Both the position numbers and the translations under genes were made by a program. The notes beneath the pieces are model-generated. The model was not told the origin of the DNA and made no database searches. It saw nothing but the letters and a program-made list of their open reading frames with translations. Below are positions 24,560 through 32,204 of a stretch of DNA of 64,000 bases, in pieces (positions within the stretch are counted from its first letter, which is position 1; every line of letters starts with the position of its first letter). Source of the DNA: Draconibacterium mangrovi (GTDB lineage: Bacteria; Bacteroidota; Bacteroidia; Bacteroidales; Prolixibacteraceae); NCBI RefSeq assembly GCF_010586825.1, contig NZ_JAAAGB010000001.1, positions 1,178,001-1,242,000 of the forward strand, given 5' to 3'.

Positions 24560-25912
24560 ATGAGTAACAACAATTTTTCAAGAAGGAAATTTTTAGCCGG
24601 AGCCGCAACAGTAGGTGCAGCAGGGGCTATGGGAATCGGAACTTTGTCGTCGTGCTCTGGCGGAGGATCTTCTGAAAGTGGCGAATACGACTGGCTGCAA
24701 CGAGAGTACAAATATCCACCTTTGCTGGATGAAGTGCCTGCCGGAACAGTTTTAAAAGCCGGTATTGTTGGTTGCGGCGGACGAGGAACCGGTGCAGCTC
24801 TTAACTTTTTGGAAGCCGGTGGTTCAACCGTTCAGGTAACTGCACTGGCCGATGTTTTTCAGGACAGGCTGGATAGCTGTGCCGAGAAAATTAAAACAGA
24901 AACCGGACAGGAAGTACCTGCAGAAAACTGTTTTGTTGGTTTTGATGCTTATGAAAAAGTTCTTGATTCGGGTGTTGATATTGTAATTCTGGCAACTCCG
25001 CCAAAATTCCGTCCTCAGCAATTCGAGGCAGCTGTAAAAGCGCGTAAGCACGTATTTATGGAGAAACCAATTGCTGTTGATCCGGTTGGAATTCGTCAGG
25101 TTTTGGCCGCTGCAAAAATGGCCGATGCTGCCGGATTAAAAGTGGTTACAGGTACACAACGCCGCCACCAGCATAAATATTTAAATGTATATAAAGAACT
25201 CAGCAATAACGCCATTGGTAAACTCACCACAGCCGAAGTATATTGGAATGGTGGACAATTGTGGTACAGAAACAGCAAGCCCGAATGGAGCGAAATGGAA
25301 TGGATGATTCGCGACTGGGTAAACTGGTGCTGGCTTTCGGGCGACCATATTGTTGAACAACACGTGCACAATATCGACGTTGCCAACTGGTTTTTTGGCA
25401 AACACCCGATAAAAGCTTTAGGTTTTGGTTCACGTCAGCGTCGCCCAACCGGCGATCAGTATGATAATTTTGCCGTTCGATATGAACTGGATGACGGACG
25501 CCAGATTTTAAGCACATGCCGTCAGATTAATGGCTGTACAAATGCCGTAAACGAAGTAATGCACGGTACAAAAGGAAAAGCATTTACAGCTCAGGGTGGC
25601 ACAGCAAAAATTACCGATCTGGATGGTAATGATCTTTTCTCGTACGAAGATCATGCAACCAGCCCATACGTTCAGGAGCATAAAGACCTGATTACCTGTA
25701 TTCGCCAGGATATTCCGTTTAACGAGGCCGAAGAAACTGCCAATTCGGTAATGACGGCAATTATGGGCCGCGTTTCGGCATACACCGGAAAAGAAGTTAC
25801 CTGGGATGAAATGATGAATTCGGACATGAAACTGGGTCCTGACACTTTCATCATGGGTGATATTGGCTTTATGGAAACTGCAAGCGTACCTGTACCGGGA
25901 ACACTTGAATAG
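24560..25912 (+). CDS. Tat-exported lipoprotein, Gfo/Idh/MocA-family oxidoreductase
   Basis: The 450-residue oxidoreductase has a twin-arginine signal (NNNFSRRKFLAGAATVG) ending in a lipobox (LSSC), so it should be exported folded and lipidated. The Rossmann motif GIVGCGGRGTGAALNF binds NAD(P), and FMEKPIAVDPVGIRQ holds the conserved catalytic-region lysine. VVTGTQRRHQ follows. Cofactor is probably loaded before export. Exported relatives oxidise or dehydrogenate sugars, including 3-keto forms. It directly follows the tetraheme cytochrome, with which it may exchange electrons; that coupling is inferred only from position. Confidence 0.9.
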   Translation: MSNNNFSRRKFLAGAATVGAAGAMGIGTLSSCSGGGSSESGEYDWLQREYKYPPLLDEVPAGTVLKAGIVGCGGRGTGAALNFLEAGGSTVQVTALADVFQDRLDSCAEKIKTETGQEVPAENCFVGFDAYEKVLDSGVDIVILATPPKFRPQQFEAAVKARKHVFMEKPIAVDPVGIRQVLAAAKMADAAGLKVVTGTQRRHQHKYLNVYKELSNNAIGKLTTAEVYWNGGQLWYRNSKPEWSEMEWMIRDWVNWCWLSGDHIVEQHVHNIDVANWFFGKHPIKALGFGSRQRRPTGDQYDNFAVRYELDDGRQILSTCRQINGCTNAVNEVMHGTKGKAFTAQGGTAKITDLDGNDLFSYEDHATSPYVQEHKDLITCIRQDIPFNEAEETANSVMTAIMGRVSAYTGKEVTWDEMMNSDMKLGPDTFIMGDIGFMETASVPVPGTLE

Positions 25913-25958
25913 AGTAAAGCAACAGGCTCCTTAAGATTGATCAATCAATTCAAATATA

Positions 25959-25987
25959 AACCTTCGGCAATAGCCGAAGGTTTTTTT
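25959..25987 (+). terminator. Rho-independent terminator after the Gfo/Idh/MocA gene
   Basis: AACCTTCGGC pairs perfectly with GCCGAAGGTT over a tetraloop AATA, followed by five more T (seven in the run). It ends the cytochrome-oxidoreductase operon. Confidence 0.9.
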
Positions 25988-26044
25988 GGCACTATACTTG
26001 TTTTAACACTAAAAAATGAAGTTTAATTATAAAAGTCTATAGCT

Positions 26045-26659
26045 ATGAAAACAATTGAAAACAAACAAACAATTACCTTCAAAAAAATTTCTGCGGTTCT
26101 TTTAATAATTGTTGCAACAGTTCTGGCCTCGTGCGAAGGCCCGATGGGACCTCCGGGAATCCCGGGAGAAGATGGTTACAATTTTATTGGAACCACATTT
26201 GAATTTACAGGAGACTTTACCCCCGCAAACAATTACCAACTGGTTTTTAACTTTTCGGATAACGGATTTGATCCTTATGAATCGGATGTAATTTTAGCCT
26301 ACATTTTGTGGACCAACGAGGATGGATTGGATTTCTGGCGTCCGCTACCACAAACCACTTATTTTCAGTCGGGTGCTATTTTGCAGTATAATTTCGATTT
26401 TACCGGCGATATCCCCAACAATCTCATTAATGATATGTCGGTATTTTTAGATGGCGATGTGGACCTTTCAAGTTTGCCAAGCGATTACACCATGAACCAA
26501 ACTTTCAGAGTGGTAGTTGTTCCATCTGATTTTATGAGTTTGGCCAATGTTGATGCCAGCGATCTGAACTCCATATTGAATTCATCCAGTATTCAGCTTA
26601 ACTCCCTGGGTACACTTGAACCGGGATCGGTTATTGACACGAACATAGAGATCAAATAA
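26045..26659 (+). CDS. Lipoprotein with short collagen-like segment
   Basis: The 204-residue protein has a lipoprotein signal (TVLASC). Immediately after the cysteine it has a short Gly-x-y collagen-like stretch GPMGPPGIPGEDG, then a beta-rich domain (NFIGTTFEFTGDFTPANNY...). This pattern is a frequent Bacteroidota surface-lipoprotein design in which the triplet repeat acts as a short stalk. No enzyme motif is visible. It has its own terminator and stands between the cytochrome operon and the sulfurtransferase operon. Confidence 0.75.
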   Translation: MKTIENKQTITFKKISAVLLIIVATVLASCEGPMGPPGIPGEDGYNFIGTTFEFTGDFTPANNYQLVFNFSDNGFDPYESDVILAYILWTNEDGLDFWRPLPQTTYFQSGAILQYNFDFTGDIPNNLINDMSVFLDGDVDLSSLPSDYTMNQTFRVVVVPSDFMSLANVDASDLNSILNSSSIQLNSLGTLEPGSVIDTNIEIK

Positions 26660-26678
26660 TTAGAAACAACAAAATAAA

Positions 26679-26714
26679 AAAACCGCTAGCCAGTTTTGGT
26701 TAGCGGTTTTTTTA
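26679..26714 (+). terminator. Rho-independent terminator after the collagen-like lipoprotein
   Basis: AAAACCGCTA (26679-26688) pairs with TAGCGGTTTT (26701-26710) and is followed by T residues. Confidence 0.85.
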
Positions 26715-26830
26715 TGCTCTCATGTTAGCCTGTTTACTGATGAATCAGCGTATTATTTTAGTAAAAACAATCATGATTCCCGGAAATCATCAACAGGAAT
26801 GAAAGTGAAACAATAGTCGACGAACTCTCC

Positions 26831-26889
26831 CTCACTCCCTCTCTTCGCGAAGAGAGGGACGATTGTGTCGAAGGCACAATCAGGGTGAG
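26831..26889. repeat. Three-stem palindromic intergenic element
   Basis: A 22-bp perfect palindrome (26837-26858, CCCTCTCTTCG and its complement) is followed by GATTGTG/CACAATC (26861-26867 and 26875-26881). Outer arms CTCAC (26831-26835) and GTGAG (26885-26889) close the structure. It resembles the REP-type elements dispersed in Bacteroidota spacers. Confidence 0.75.
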
Positions 26890-26937
26890 TCAATAAATTT
26901 TGAAGCATATTTTGCTATCAATTTTTACATGACTTTC

Positions 26938-26972
26938 AGAAAAAAGAGCGCCCGGTAAATACCAGGGCGCTC
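26938..26972 (-). terminator. Rho-independent terminator of the sulfurtransferase operon
   Basis: On the reverse strand GAGCGCCC (26965-26972) pairs with GGGCGCTC (26946-26953), followed by TTTTTTC. It stands 15 bp after the stop of the secreted sulfurtransferase gene. Confidence 0.85.
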
Positions 26973-26987
26973 AGGACATGCGAAAGG

Positions 26988-27842
26988 CTAACCTATCTCA
27001 TTCGAATCGACAGATTGCCATTCCAAATAAGCTCCGTCGTATACTTTTACGTTTGGATACCCCAAACCTTTCAATGCCAAATAAATAACTCCGGCACGTA
27101 CACTGGTTTCGCAATAAACAATAACCGTTTTATCTTTGGTAATCCCCTTCGATTCAAACATCGAAGTAAGTGCTTCGTTCGATTTTAGCAAACTCTTTCC
27201 ATCAACCAGGGTTTCGTAGTTCACATTAACAGCGCTCGGAACGTGTCCCGGTCTTGCCAGTTCTGTTTCCGCAGTACCGGCATATTCTTCCGGTGTGCGT
27301 GCATCAACAATTACATACGATGGGTTGTTAACCGCCTTTTTTACCTCAGCCATAGTAGCCAGCTGGTTGGCGTCAACATTGGCGGTAAATGTAGTTTTGC
27401 TGCCTTTTGATGCTGTCCCGATTGGTCCGCGTGTTGCTTTCCACCCCGTAATGTTACCATCCAACATTTTTACATTTGGTGCTCCCAAATACTTTAACAT
27501 CCAGTACATCCGTCCGGCATATTTTGTTGACCCCTCATCGTACACAACAATGGTTTTATCAGCTGATATACCATTGTTTCCAAGCTCTGCAGCCATTTCT
27601 TCCGGCGATTTGATAATATTACGGATAGGCTCGTCGGTACACAGTGTGCCATGTGGTAGATCAATCGCACCACGAATAAACACTTTTTGATTTGCAGCAG
27701 CATTAAGAATGATGTAATTCGGGTTTTTCAGATTCTGTTTGAGCTCATTTGCCGAGATCAAATCCTGTGCTGACACAGCAGAAGCCATCAACAACACCAA
27801 TCCTAAGAAAAATAATCTATTAAGTTTCATATCCTTTGTCAT
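26988..27842 (-). CDS. Exported tandem-rhodanese sulfurtransferase (SseA/thiosulfate sulfurtransferase-like)
   Basis: The 284-residue protein has a signal peptide (MKLNRLFFLGLVLLMASAVSA, start possibly the inner ATG at 27830) and two rhodanese domains. The first (about 30-140) lacks the cysteine (VVYDEGSTKYAGR), as in classical two-domain sulfurtransferases. The second (about 155-280) has Cys244 in YCETSVRAG after DARTPEEYAG. It should transfer sulfane sulfur from thiosulfate or 3-mercaptopyruvate in the periplasm. It starts 6 bp after the porin gene and belongs to a three-gene operon. Confidence 0.9.
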   Translation of the reverse strand: MTKDMKLNRLFFLGLVLLMASAVSAQDLISANELKQNLKNPNYIILNAAANQKVFIRGAIDLPHGTLCTDEPIRNIIKSPEEMAAELGNNGISADKTIVVYDEGSTKYAGRMYWMLKYLGAPNVKMLDGNITGWKATRGPIGTASKGSKTTFTANVDANQLATMAEVKKAVNNPSYVIVDARTPEEYAGTAETELARPGHVPSAVNVNYETLVDGKSLLKSNEALTSMFESKGITKDKTVIVYCETSVRAGVIYLALKGLGYPNVKVYDGAYLEWQSVDSNEIG

Positions 27843-27848
27843 TTAAAA

Positions 27849-28892
27849 TTAGAATCTTACCTGTAGCTGAACCATGATCATATCGTTCGAAATTTCATTG
27901 GCCCATTCAGCTTTATATTCGTAGTTCACCTGTAAACGAGTCCACTCGTTAAAGAAATAGTTGAAACCTACGGTTGTAATATGTTCCATGTTGTTATTTC
28001 CCAAACTCAAATCGCTGTTGTAATTCTCGTATTTAATAACAGGCTGGAAATTATAAGTCAGGTTATAAAGGGCCATAATTGATAAACCTTCGCGTTCAAC
28101 ACTACCCTGTACCAATTCAGGATCGCCGCCACATCCGCCGCCAACCAGGTACGAACCTTTGTCTTCGGCCCAGATGTATTCTCCCTGCACAAGGAATCCA
28201 TATTTCTCCACTTCAAATTCAGCTCCCCAGCGAGTTCTTTCGTCGGGTTCTGTAACCGTTTCATCCTGGCTGGTAGCTTTACCAACACGGAAACTACCAC
28301 CAACATGCATCCAGTCGAATGGCTGAACCAAAACTCTACCTACTAAATCTTTGTATTTGTCGGCATCTTTAACCAAAAGTCCGGTACCGTTCATCAAGGC
28401 AACCGAATATTGAATTAAAGTAGTATCCGATCCACCAAGTACCATCACCCCCATATCGCGATCGGGTGCAGTAAGTTCGTTTATAAATTTCGAACGATTG
28501 ATAGTATACAAAGAGTGACAAGGTGTACCCAATTCTTGTCCGAAAGGAGATTTGAAGGAACCCAAACTTACCTTTGCAAACGAAAAACGTTTGTAAGTGA
28601 TAAAAGCGTCAAGCAGATATGCTTTTGGCCCGTCTTTTTTAAACGGACTGGTTTCTACCAAAACATAGTAACTAAAGTCGTACGGAATATTTCCCATAAC
28701 ACCAATACGTGAGCGGTTAAAACCAAAAGTGTTGGTATTATCACCTTCTGCAAAACCATAATCGTATTGCGCCTGCAGGTATCCGAAAACAGAAACACCT
28801 TCGTCTGAGGCTGGCTCGGAGCATCCCTGTGCCTGTGCATTGTAAGCCAACAAGCAGGCTGCTGATAATATAAATAATAATTTGCGTAACAT
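27849..28892 (-). CDS. OprP/OprO-type porin
   Basis: The 347-residue protein has a signal peptide (MLRKLLFILSAACLLAYNAQAQ) and the phosphate-selective porin O/P type barrel: VFGYLQAQYDYGFAEGDN, FNRSRIGVMGNIPYDFSYYVLVETSP, LGSFKSPFGQELGTPC, and a C-terminal MIMVQLQVRF ending in the barrel-signature phenylalanine. Such porins prefer anions such as phosphate; here the sulfurtransferase neighbours suggest passage of thiosulfate or sulfate, which is inference. It sits between the two rhodanese genes in the operon. Confidence 0.85.
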   Translation of the reverse strand: MLRKLLFILSAACLLAYNAQAQGCSEPASDEGVSVFGYLQAQYDYGFAEGDNTNTFGFNRSRIGVMGNIPYDFSYYVLVETSPFKKDGPKAYLLDAFITYKRFSFAKVSLGSFKSPFGQELGTPCHSLYTINRSKFINELTAPDRDMGVMVLGGSDTTLIQYSVALMNGTGLLVKDADKYKDLVGRVLVQPFDWMHVGGSFRVGKATSQDETVTEPDERTRWGAEFEVEKYGFLVQGEYIWAEDKGSYLVGGGCGGDPELVQGSVEREGLSIMALYNLTYNFQPVIKYENYNSDLSLGNNNMEHITTVGFNYFFNEWTRLQVNYEYKAEWANEISNDMIMVQLQVRF

Positions 28893-28957
28893 AATCTGTT
28901 CTTTTAGTTGATAATTAAGAGAGCGGACTGAAAAACCAGCTTCCCGCTCCTACACTT

Positions 28958-29947
28958 TTAGTTAGAAGATACTGTAGGAAGATCCTTAGGATTTGAATCG
29001 AATCCCCAGTGATTTGTTACGCCACCAGCTTCCCAGAATGAGTTGGTATGGCTTAAACCGTTCATACCGAAAAGAAGACTGTAAGCATCGAAACCAAGCA
29101 CATTCAAGTATGCGGTAATAACTGCTGAAGTTTGTCCGGTGTAGCAGTATGTAACTACTTTACCGTTTGGATCAAGTTTGCTGCAATCGTCGATTAATAA
29201 CGGGCTGATTCGTACAGCACCATTTACGTGTCCAAAACCGGTGTAATGGTCGGCCGAGAAATAGTTATTTACATAGTAATTAGCTGGGGTGGCTAAAACG
29301 TCGGCAGCTTTTACTGTTTTAAATCCTGCGGCAACAACTTCTTCAACTCTTTCGGCAAGAATATCAGCACCATTTGTTGATGTGCTTGTCCATGTTGGAG
29401 CGTCAAAACTTCCGGCTGTAGCTTCGTTGCTTGTCCAGTTATTTGCATCATCCAGAGATTTACAGTTTGGTGTCCATTTATCAAATGTTGTATTCCATCC
29501 ACTCATTCCCCATTTTAAGGCTTGTGTATCTTCGTAACCGTAAAGGCGAAGTAATGAAGTAGCGTAGCAAGCAGTTTGTCCGGTGTAACAAACCACCAAA
29601 ATAGGTTTATCGGCAGTGGCTGCAGCAGTTAGAATATCGCCAAAAGCAACGTTATTTGCACCTTCAATATGTGCAGCAGCAAAATCATCGCCCCCACGAA
29701 TATCCATAATCCATTTTGATGAAAGATCGCCATCAGCAGGAGCAGCCATCACAAACTTCTGTCCTGCAGCATTAGTTAATATATGGTTTACATCCATATC
29801 AACCGATTTCAGGTAAGTGGTCAACGTTTCGTAAGCTACCGGTTCCGAACCTGAACAATCGCATTCTTCTTCTTCATATTTACATCCGGTAAACGTGACT
29901 GAAGCAAAAATTGCAAGTAGTAATGTGTAAAAAAAGTACTTTTTCAT
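28958..29947 (-). CDS. Lipoprotein with two rhodanese domains, both with CYTGQT loop
   Basis: The 329-residue protein has a lipoprotein signal (TFTGC, Cys22), an acidic-cysteine linker (KYEEEECDC) and two rhodanese domains. Both retain a catalytic cysteine: Cys120 in VVCYTGQTACYA and Cys268 in YCYTGQTSAV. The first ends in LKWGMSGWN and the second in LLFGMNGLSH. The CYTGQT loop and the LRLYGY / LNVLGF helices are close to those in the protein at 19642-20685, so these are paralogues. It heads the sulfurtransferase-porin operon. Confidence 0.9.
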   Translation of the reverse strand: MKKYFFYTLLLAIFASVTFTGCKYEEEECDCSGSEPVAYETLTTYLKSVDMDVNHILTNAAGQKFVMAAPADGDLSSKWIMDIRGGDDFAAAHIEGANNVAFGDILTAAATADKPILVVCYTGQTACYATSLLRLYGYEDTQALKWGMSGWNTTFDKWTPNCKSLDDANNWTSNEATAGSFDAPTWTSTSTNGADILAERVEEVVAAGFKTVKAADVLATPANYYVNNYFSADHYTGFGHVNGAVRISPLLIDDCSKLDPNGKVVTYCYTGQTSAVITAYLNVLGFDAYSLLFGMNGLSHTNSFWEAGGVTNHWGFDSNPKDLPTVSSN

Positions 29948-30363
29948 TTTATAAAATTTTAGGTTATTTAAGTGATAGTATAAACCCGGATAATTCTTGC
30001 ACTAATGCAATATTGGCATCCCGGTTTTTACCTGATTATCTTGTCGTGTTATGATTGAGGTTGTGCAATAAACACAACTCCCGGTTAATAAATGATGATT
30101 GAATTTTGGTGAAAAGAAAGTATGTATTGAGAATAGCTGCGAATTCAAAAGAATATTTAGTGCTTTTCGATTAGCTGTAACAACTTTACTGAGCCATATA
30201 ACAAAGCCTAACATCAACAAAATGAATGCCTTTCTCATGTCCTGTTAAAATTTACATTTGATGAATTAATCACCAATCCAAAAGTAACACAGCTACTTAT
30301 ACCAATTGGAAAACCGGCCTGTCACCACCTCAAAACGGATTCATATTGTGGTCAGTAGAATAT
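29948..30363. other. Intergenic region upstream of rhodanese lipoprotein
   Basis: The spacer contains the leader of the rhodanese lipoprotein gene and a marginal 78-codon reverse frame, described separately. Apart from the FNR box just beyond its right end I see no defined site. Confidence 0.4.
30002..30238 (-). CDS. Possible small membrane/secreted peptide upstream of the rhodanese operon
   Basis: A 78-residue frame begins with a signal-like segment (MRKAFILLMLGFVIWL) and contains a CVYC pair, but the rest has no recognisable domain and composition looks like translated spacer. The start lies 55 bp downstream of no obvious promoter. It may be real because it would be co-transcribed with the rhodanese lipoprotein; I regard it as more likely chance. 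Confidence 0.25.
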   Translation of the reverse strand: MRKAFILLMLGFVIWLSKVVTANRKALNILLNSQLFSIHTFFSPKFNHHLLTGSCVYCTTSIITRQDNQVKTGMPILH

Positions 30364-30377
30364 TTGATTTAGATCAA
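30364..30377. promoter_or_regulatory. Perfect FNR-type box upstream of a Crp/Fnr-family gene
   Basis: TTGAT-TTAG-ATCAA matches the FNR consensus exactly, extended to ATTTGAT/ATCAAAT (30362-30368 and 30373-30379). It is centred about 78 bp before the predicted transcription start of the regulator at 30449. Confidence 0.7.
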
Positions 30378-30434
30378 ATACATGATTGACTTACTGATTA
30401 AGTACCAACTTTTTAACTATATTAGCCCCCTTTA

Positions 30435-30442
30435 TAACTTTG
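30435..30442 (+). promoter_or_regulatory. Bacteroidota -7 element of the Crp/Fnr gene (TAACTTTG)
   Basis: TAACTTTG matches TAnnTTTG exactly and ends six bases before the ATG at 30449, so the message would be leaderless or nearly so. Confidence 0.6.
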
Positions 30443-30448
30443 ATAATT

Positions 30449-31138
30449 ATGCCATTAAACAAACTGGATAAATGTGTTGGATGTAGGTGCATGTCAGCAC
30501 CTTTTAAGAAACTTACGAACGAAGAGTTGATTCAGATTAACCGAAACCGGGTTGAAGTAAATTTCAAAAAAGGAGAGATTATCGCAAAGCAGGGTGCCTT
30601 AGCAGCACACATCATTTACATTAAAAGTGGCCTGGTGAAAGTTTACCGCGAACATGCCAACGATGAATTGATATTATCCGTCGAAAACCAGGGCAAAATA
30701 TTAGGCTTGCAGGCGCTCTATTCAAAAAATATTTATCCCTACTCTGTCAAAGCATATACCGATACCAGCGTTTGCCTTCACGATATAAAAACAATTGATT
30801 CATTTATTCACAATAATGCTGCGTTCAGCGCAAGCATTTTGCGTCATTTAAACGATGAGTCGTTGTTCTCGTACAACCGAATGGCTTGCCTAACCCTGAA
30901 ACAATTACACGGCCGTTTTGCCGACTTACTTTTGTGTTTCAGCCTTCGTTTGTTCAAGCGAAAAAAGTTCAGTGTTCCGATCAGTAAAAAAGACATGGCT
31001 GCTATTACCAACATGTCGCAGGAAAGTCTTTCGCGTGTGATTAAGGAATTTGTTTCTGAAAATATTATCGAATTAAAAGGCAAAGAAATTACGATTCTTG
31101 ATTTCGACCGGGTGCGCCATCTCAGCCAGGTAGGTTAA
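30449..31138 (+). CDS. Crp/Fnr-family transcriptional regulator
   Basis: The 229-residue protein has a cyclic-nucleotide-binding-like sensor domain (about 25-120; VNFKKGEIIAKQGALAAHIIYIKSGLVKVY) and a C-terminal winged helix (about 150-225; ISKKDMAAITNMSQESLSRVIKEF). The N-terminal MPLNKLDKCVGCRCMSAPF has three cysteines near the start, as in regulators that bind iron-sulfur or haem, so redox or oxygen sensing is possible. The start at 30449 is set by the TAACTTTG promoter just upstream, because a longer frame begins with a TTG inside that promoter. A perfect FNR box lies upstream. It converges with a second family member. Confidence 0.87.
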   Translation: MPLNKLDKCVGCRCMSAPFKKLTNEELIQINRNRVEVNFKKGEIIAKQGALAAHIIYIKSGLVKVYREHANDELILSVENQGKILGLQALYSKNIYPYSVKAYTDTSVCLHDIKTIDSFIHNNAAFSASILRHLNDESLFSYNRMACLTLKQLHGRFADLLLCFSLRLFKRKKFSVPISKKDMAAITNMSQESLSRVIKEFVSENIIELKGKEITILDFDRVRHLSQVG

Positions 31139-31827
31139 CCTTTTTGTTTAATTTCCTCCAGTTTTTTTTCGTTTAAAATGGTAAGCACATTCTGTTCAAG
31201 TGCTATAATTCCCATTTCCTGGAATTCCTTTAATATCCGTGAAACGCTTTCGCGCGAAGTGCCAATTAATGCAGCAATTTCAGTTTGGGTAAGGTTTAAG
31301 GCAAAAGTGTTCTCGCCATAAACTTCGTTGGCGAAATAACTTATGGTATTAGCCAATCTGCCGGGTAACTGTTGCTGCACGTTTTTCACCAATCGGTCGA
31401 AATAATTCATTTCGTCGCTAAAAACTGTTGATAATACCTTCAGGGCAAACTCGCCGTTTTGTTGTAACAGACTGGCAAAACAATGTCTGTCGATAAAACA
31501 CACTTCCGAGTTCGTTAATGTAATGGCCGAGAAATAATTGGTTTTTATGTTTTCATCCAGGTTCTGAATCCCAAGGTACGATCCCTGTTTTGAAACGCTC
31601 AGAATAAAATCTTTACCGCCGGCACCTTTTTTTACCAGTTTCACAAAACCTTTCCGAATATAAATGATATGCTGAACCGGCCCACCCTCTTTAAAAATAA
31701 GTTCGCCTTTTTTGTACGCTGTTTTTGCACATCCTCCTTCAAGAACACATAACTCATTGTTATCCAGAACAGAAACAGCTCCCGATTTTAGACTGCAATC
31801 AACACAGGTATTGGCAATTAAGTTCAT
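31135..31827 (-). CDS. Crp/Fnr-family transcriptional regulator, second copy
   Basis: The 230-residue paralogue has a sensor domain (AYKKGELIFKEGGPVQHIIYIRKGFVKLV) and a winged helix (LTQTEIAALIGTSRESVSRILKEF). It also has cysteines near the N-terminus (NTCVDCS), different in spacing from its neighbour. A longer frame starting at a TTG inside the TAAGTTTG promoter is rejected; the ATG at 31827 lies three bases after that element, giving a leaderless message. Its stop codon overlaps the stop of the forward gene in the palindrome TTAA. It may regulate the same sulfur or anaerobic genes. Confidence 0.87.
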   Translation of the reverse strand: MNLIANTCVDCSLKSGAVSVLDNNELCVLEGGCAKTAYKKGELIFKEGGPVQHIIYIRKGFVKLVKKGAGGKDFILSVSKQGSYLGIQNLDENIKTNYFSAITLTNSEVCFIDRHCFASLLQQNGEFALKVLSTVFSDEMNYFDRLVKNVQQQLPGRLANTISYFANEVYGENTFALNLTQTEIAALIGTSRESVSRILKEFQEMGIIALEQNVLTILNEKKLEEIKQKG

Positions 31828-31830
31828 CTG

Positions 31831-31838
31831 CAAACTTA
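31831..31838 (-). promoter_or_regulatory. Bacteroidota -7 element of the reverse Crp/Fnr gene (TAAGTTTG)
   Basis: Exact TAnnTTTG match three bases before the start codon. The predicted transcription start coincides with the ATG. Confidence 0.65.
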
Positions 31839-31892
31839 AAATGTAATTAATATCACAATTATACGAGATTTATCTCACATTGTTTAATAAAC

Positions 31893-31911
31893 CAATGTTC
31901 TTTATTGGTCG
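31893..31911. promoter_or_regulatory. Inverted repeat in the divergent spacer
   Basis: ACCAAT and ATTGGT form a 6-bp inverted repeat with a 7-base gap between the reverse Crp/Fnr gene and the small membrane protein gene. It could be an operator or a chance repeat. Confidence 0.3.
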
Positions 31912-31934
31912 TATAATTGTAAAAACTTAATACG

Positions 31935-32138
31935 ATGAATAAAATAGTGACATTAATCTGCTACAATTTAGGACTCTGGGGAATTTTAGGCTTTTTCGTC
32001 ACCATAATCCTTGGCTTTATTTCATGCTGTGCCAATTTATCAAGTCAGGTATTTTTTATCAGCCTGATTTCATTTGCAGCCATAGGATTAGCCGCCACCA
32101 CATTTTGTGTTGTACGCGGATGTAAAAAAGTACGATAA
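31935..32138 (+). CDS. Small membrane protein, 67 aa, unknown
   Basis: A 67-residue protein with two hydrophobic segments (LICYNLGLWGILGFFVTIILGFI and VFFISLISFAAIGLAATTFCVV) separated by CCANLSSQ and ending in the basic VRGCKKVR. It has six cysteines. It is divergent from the reverse Crp/Fnr gene and so shares the regulatory spacer. TATAATTG near the start is a near-match to the -7 element. I do not recognise the family. Confidence 0.6.
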   Translation: MNKIVTLICYNLGLWGILGFFVTIILGFISCCANLSSQVFFISLISFAAIGLAATTFCVVRGCKKVR

Positions 32139-32204
32139 GCACCCGGCCTGTACAACAAGCTGTTTGTGTACCCTGGTTACTCATTAGTCGGAGCGTTTAT
32201 TGCC

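Noticed and set aside
25935-25950. FNR-like site TTGATCAATCAA after the Gfo/Idh/MocA gene
   Set aside because: The spacer between the half-sites is two bases instead of four and it lies in a terminator region.
26131-26178. Collagen-like fibrous protein
   Set aside because: Only about four Gly-x-y triplets follow the lipid cysteine; this is a short linker typical of Bacteroidota lipoproteins, not a collagen domain.
30440-31138. TTG start of the forward Crp/Fnr gene
   Set aside because: The TTG is part of the -7 promoter element; the ATG at 30449 fits the leaderless start.
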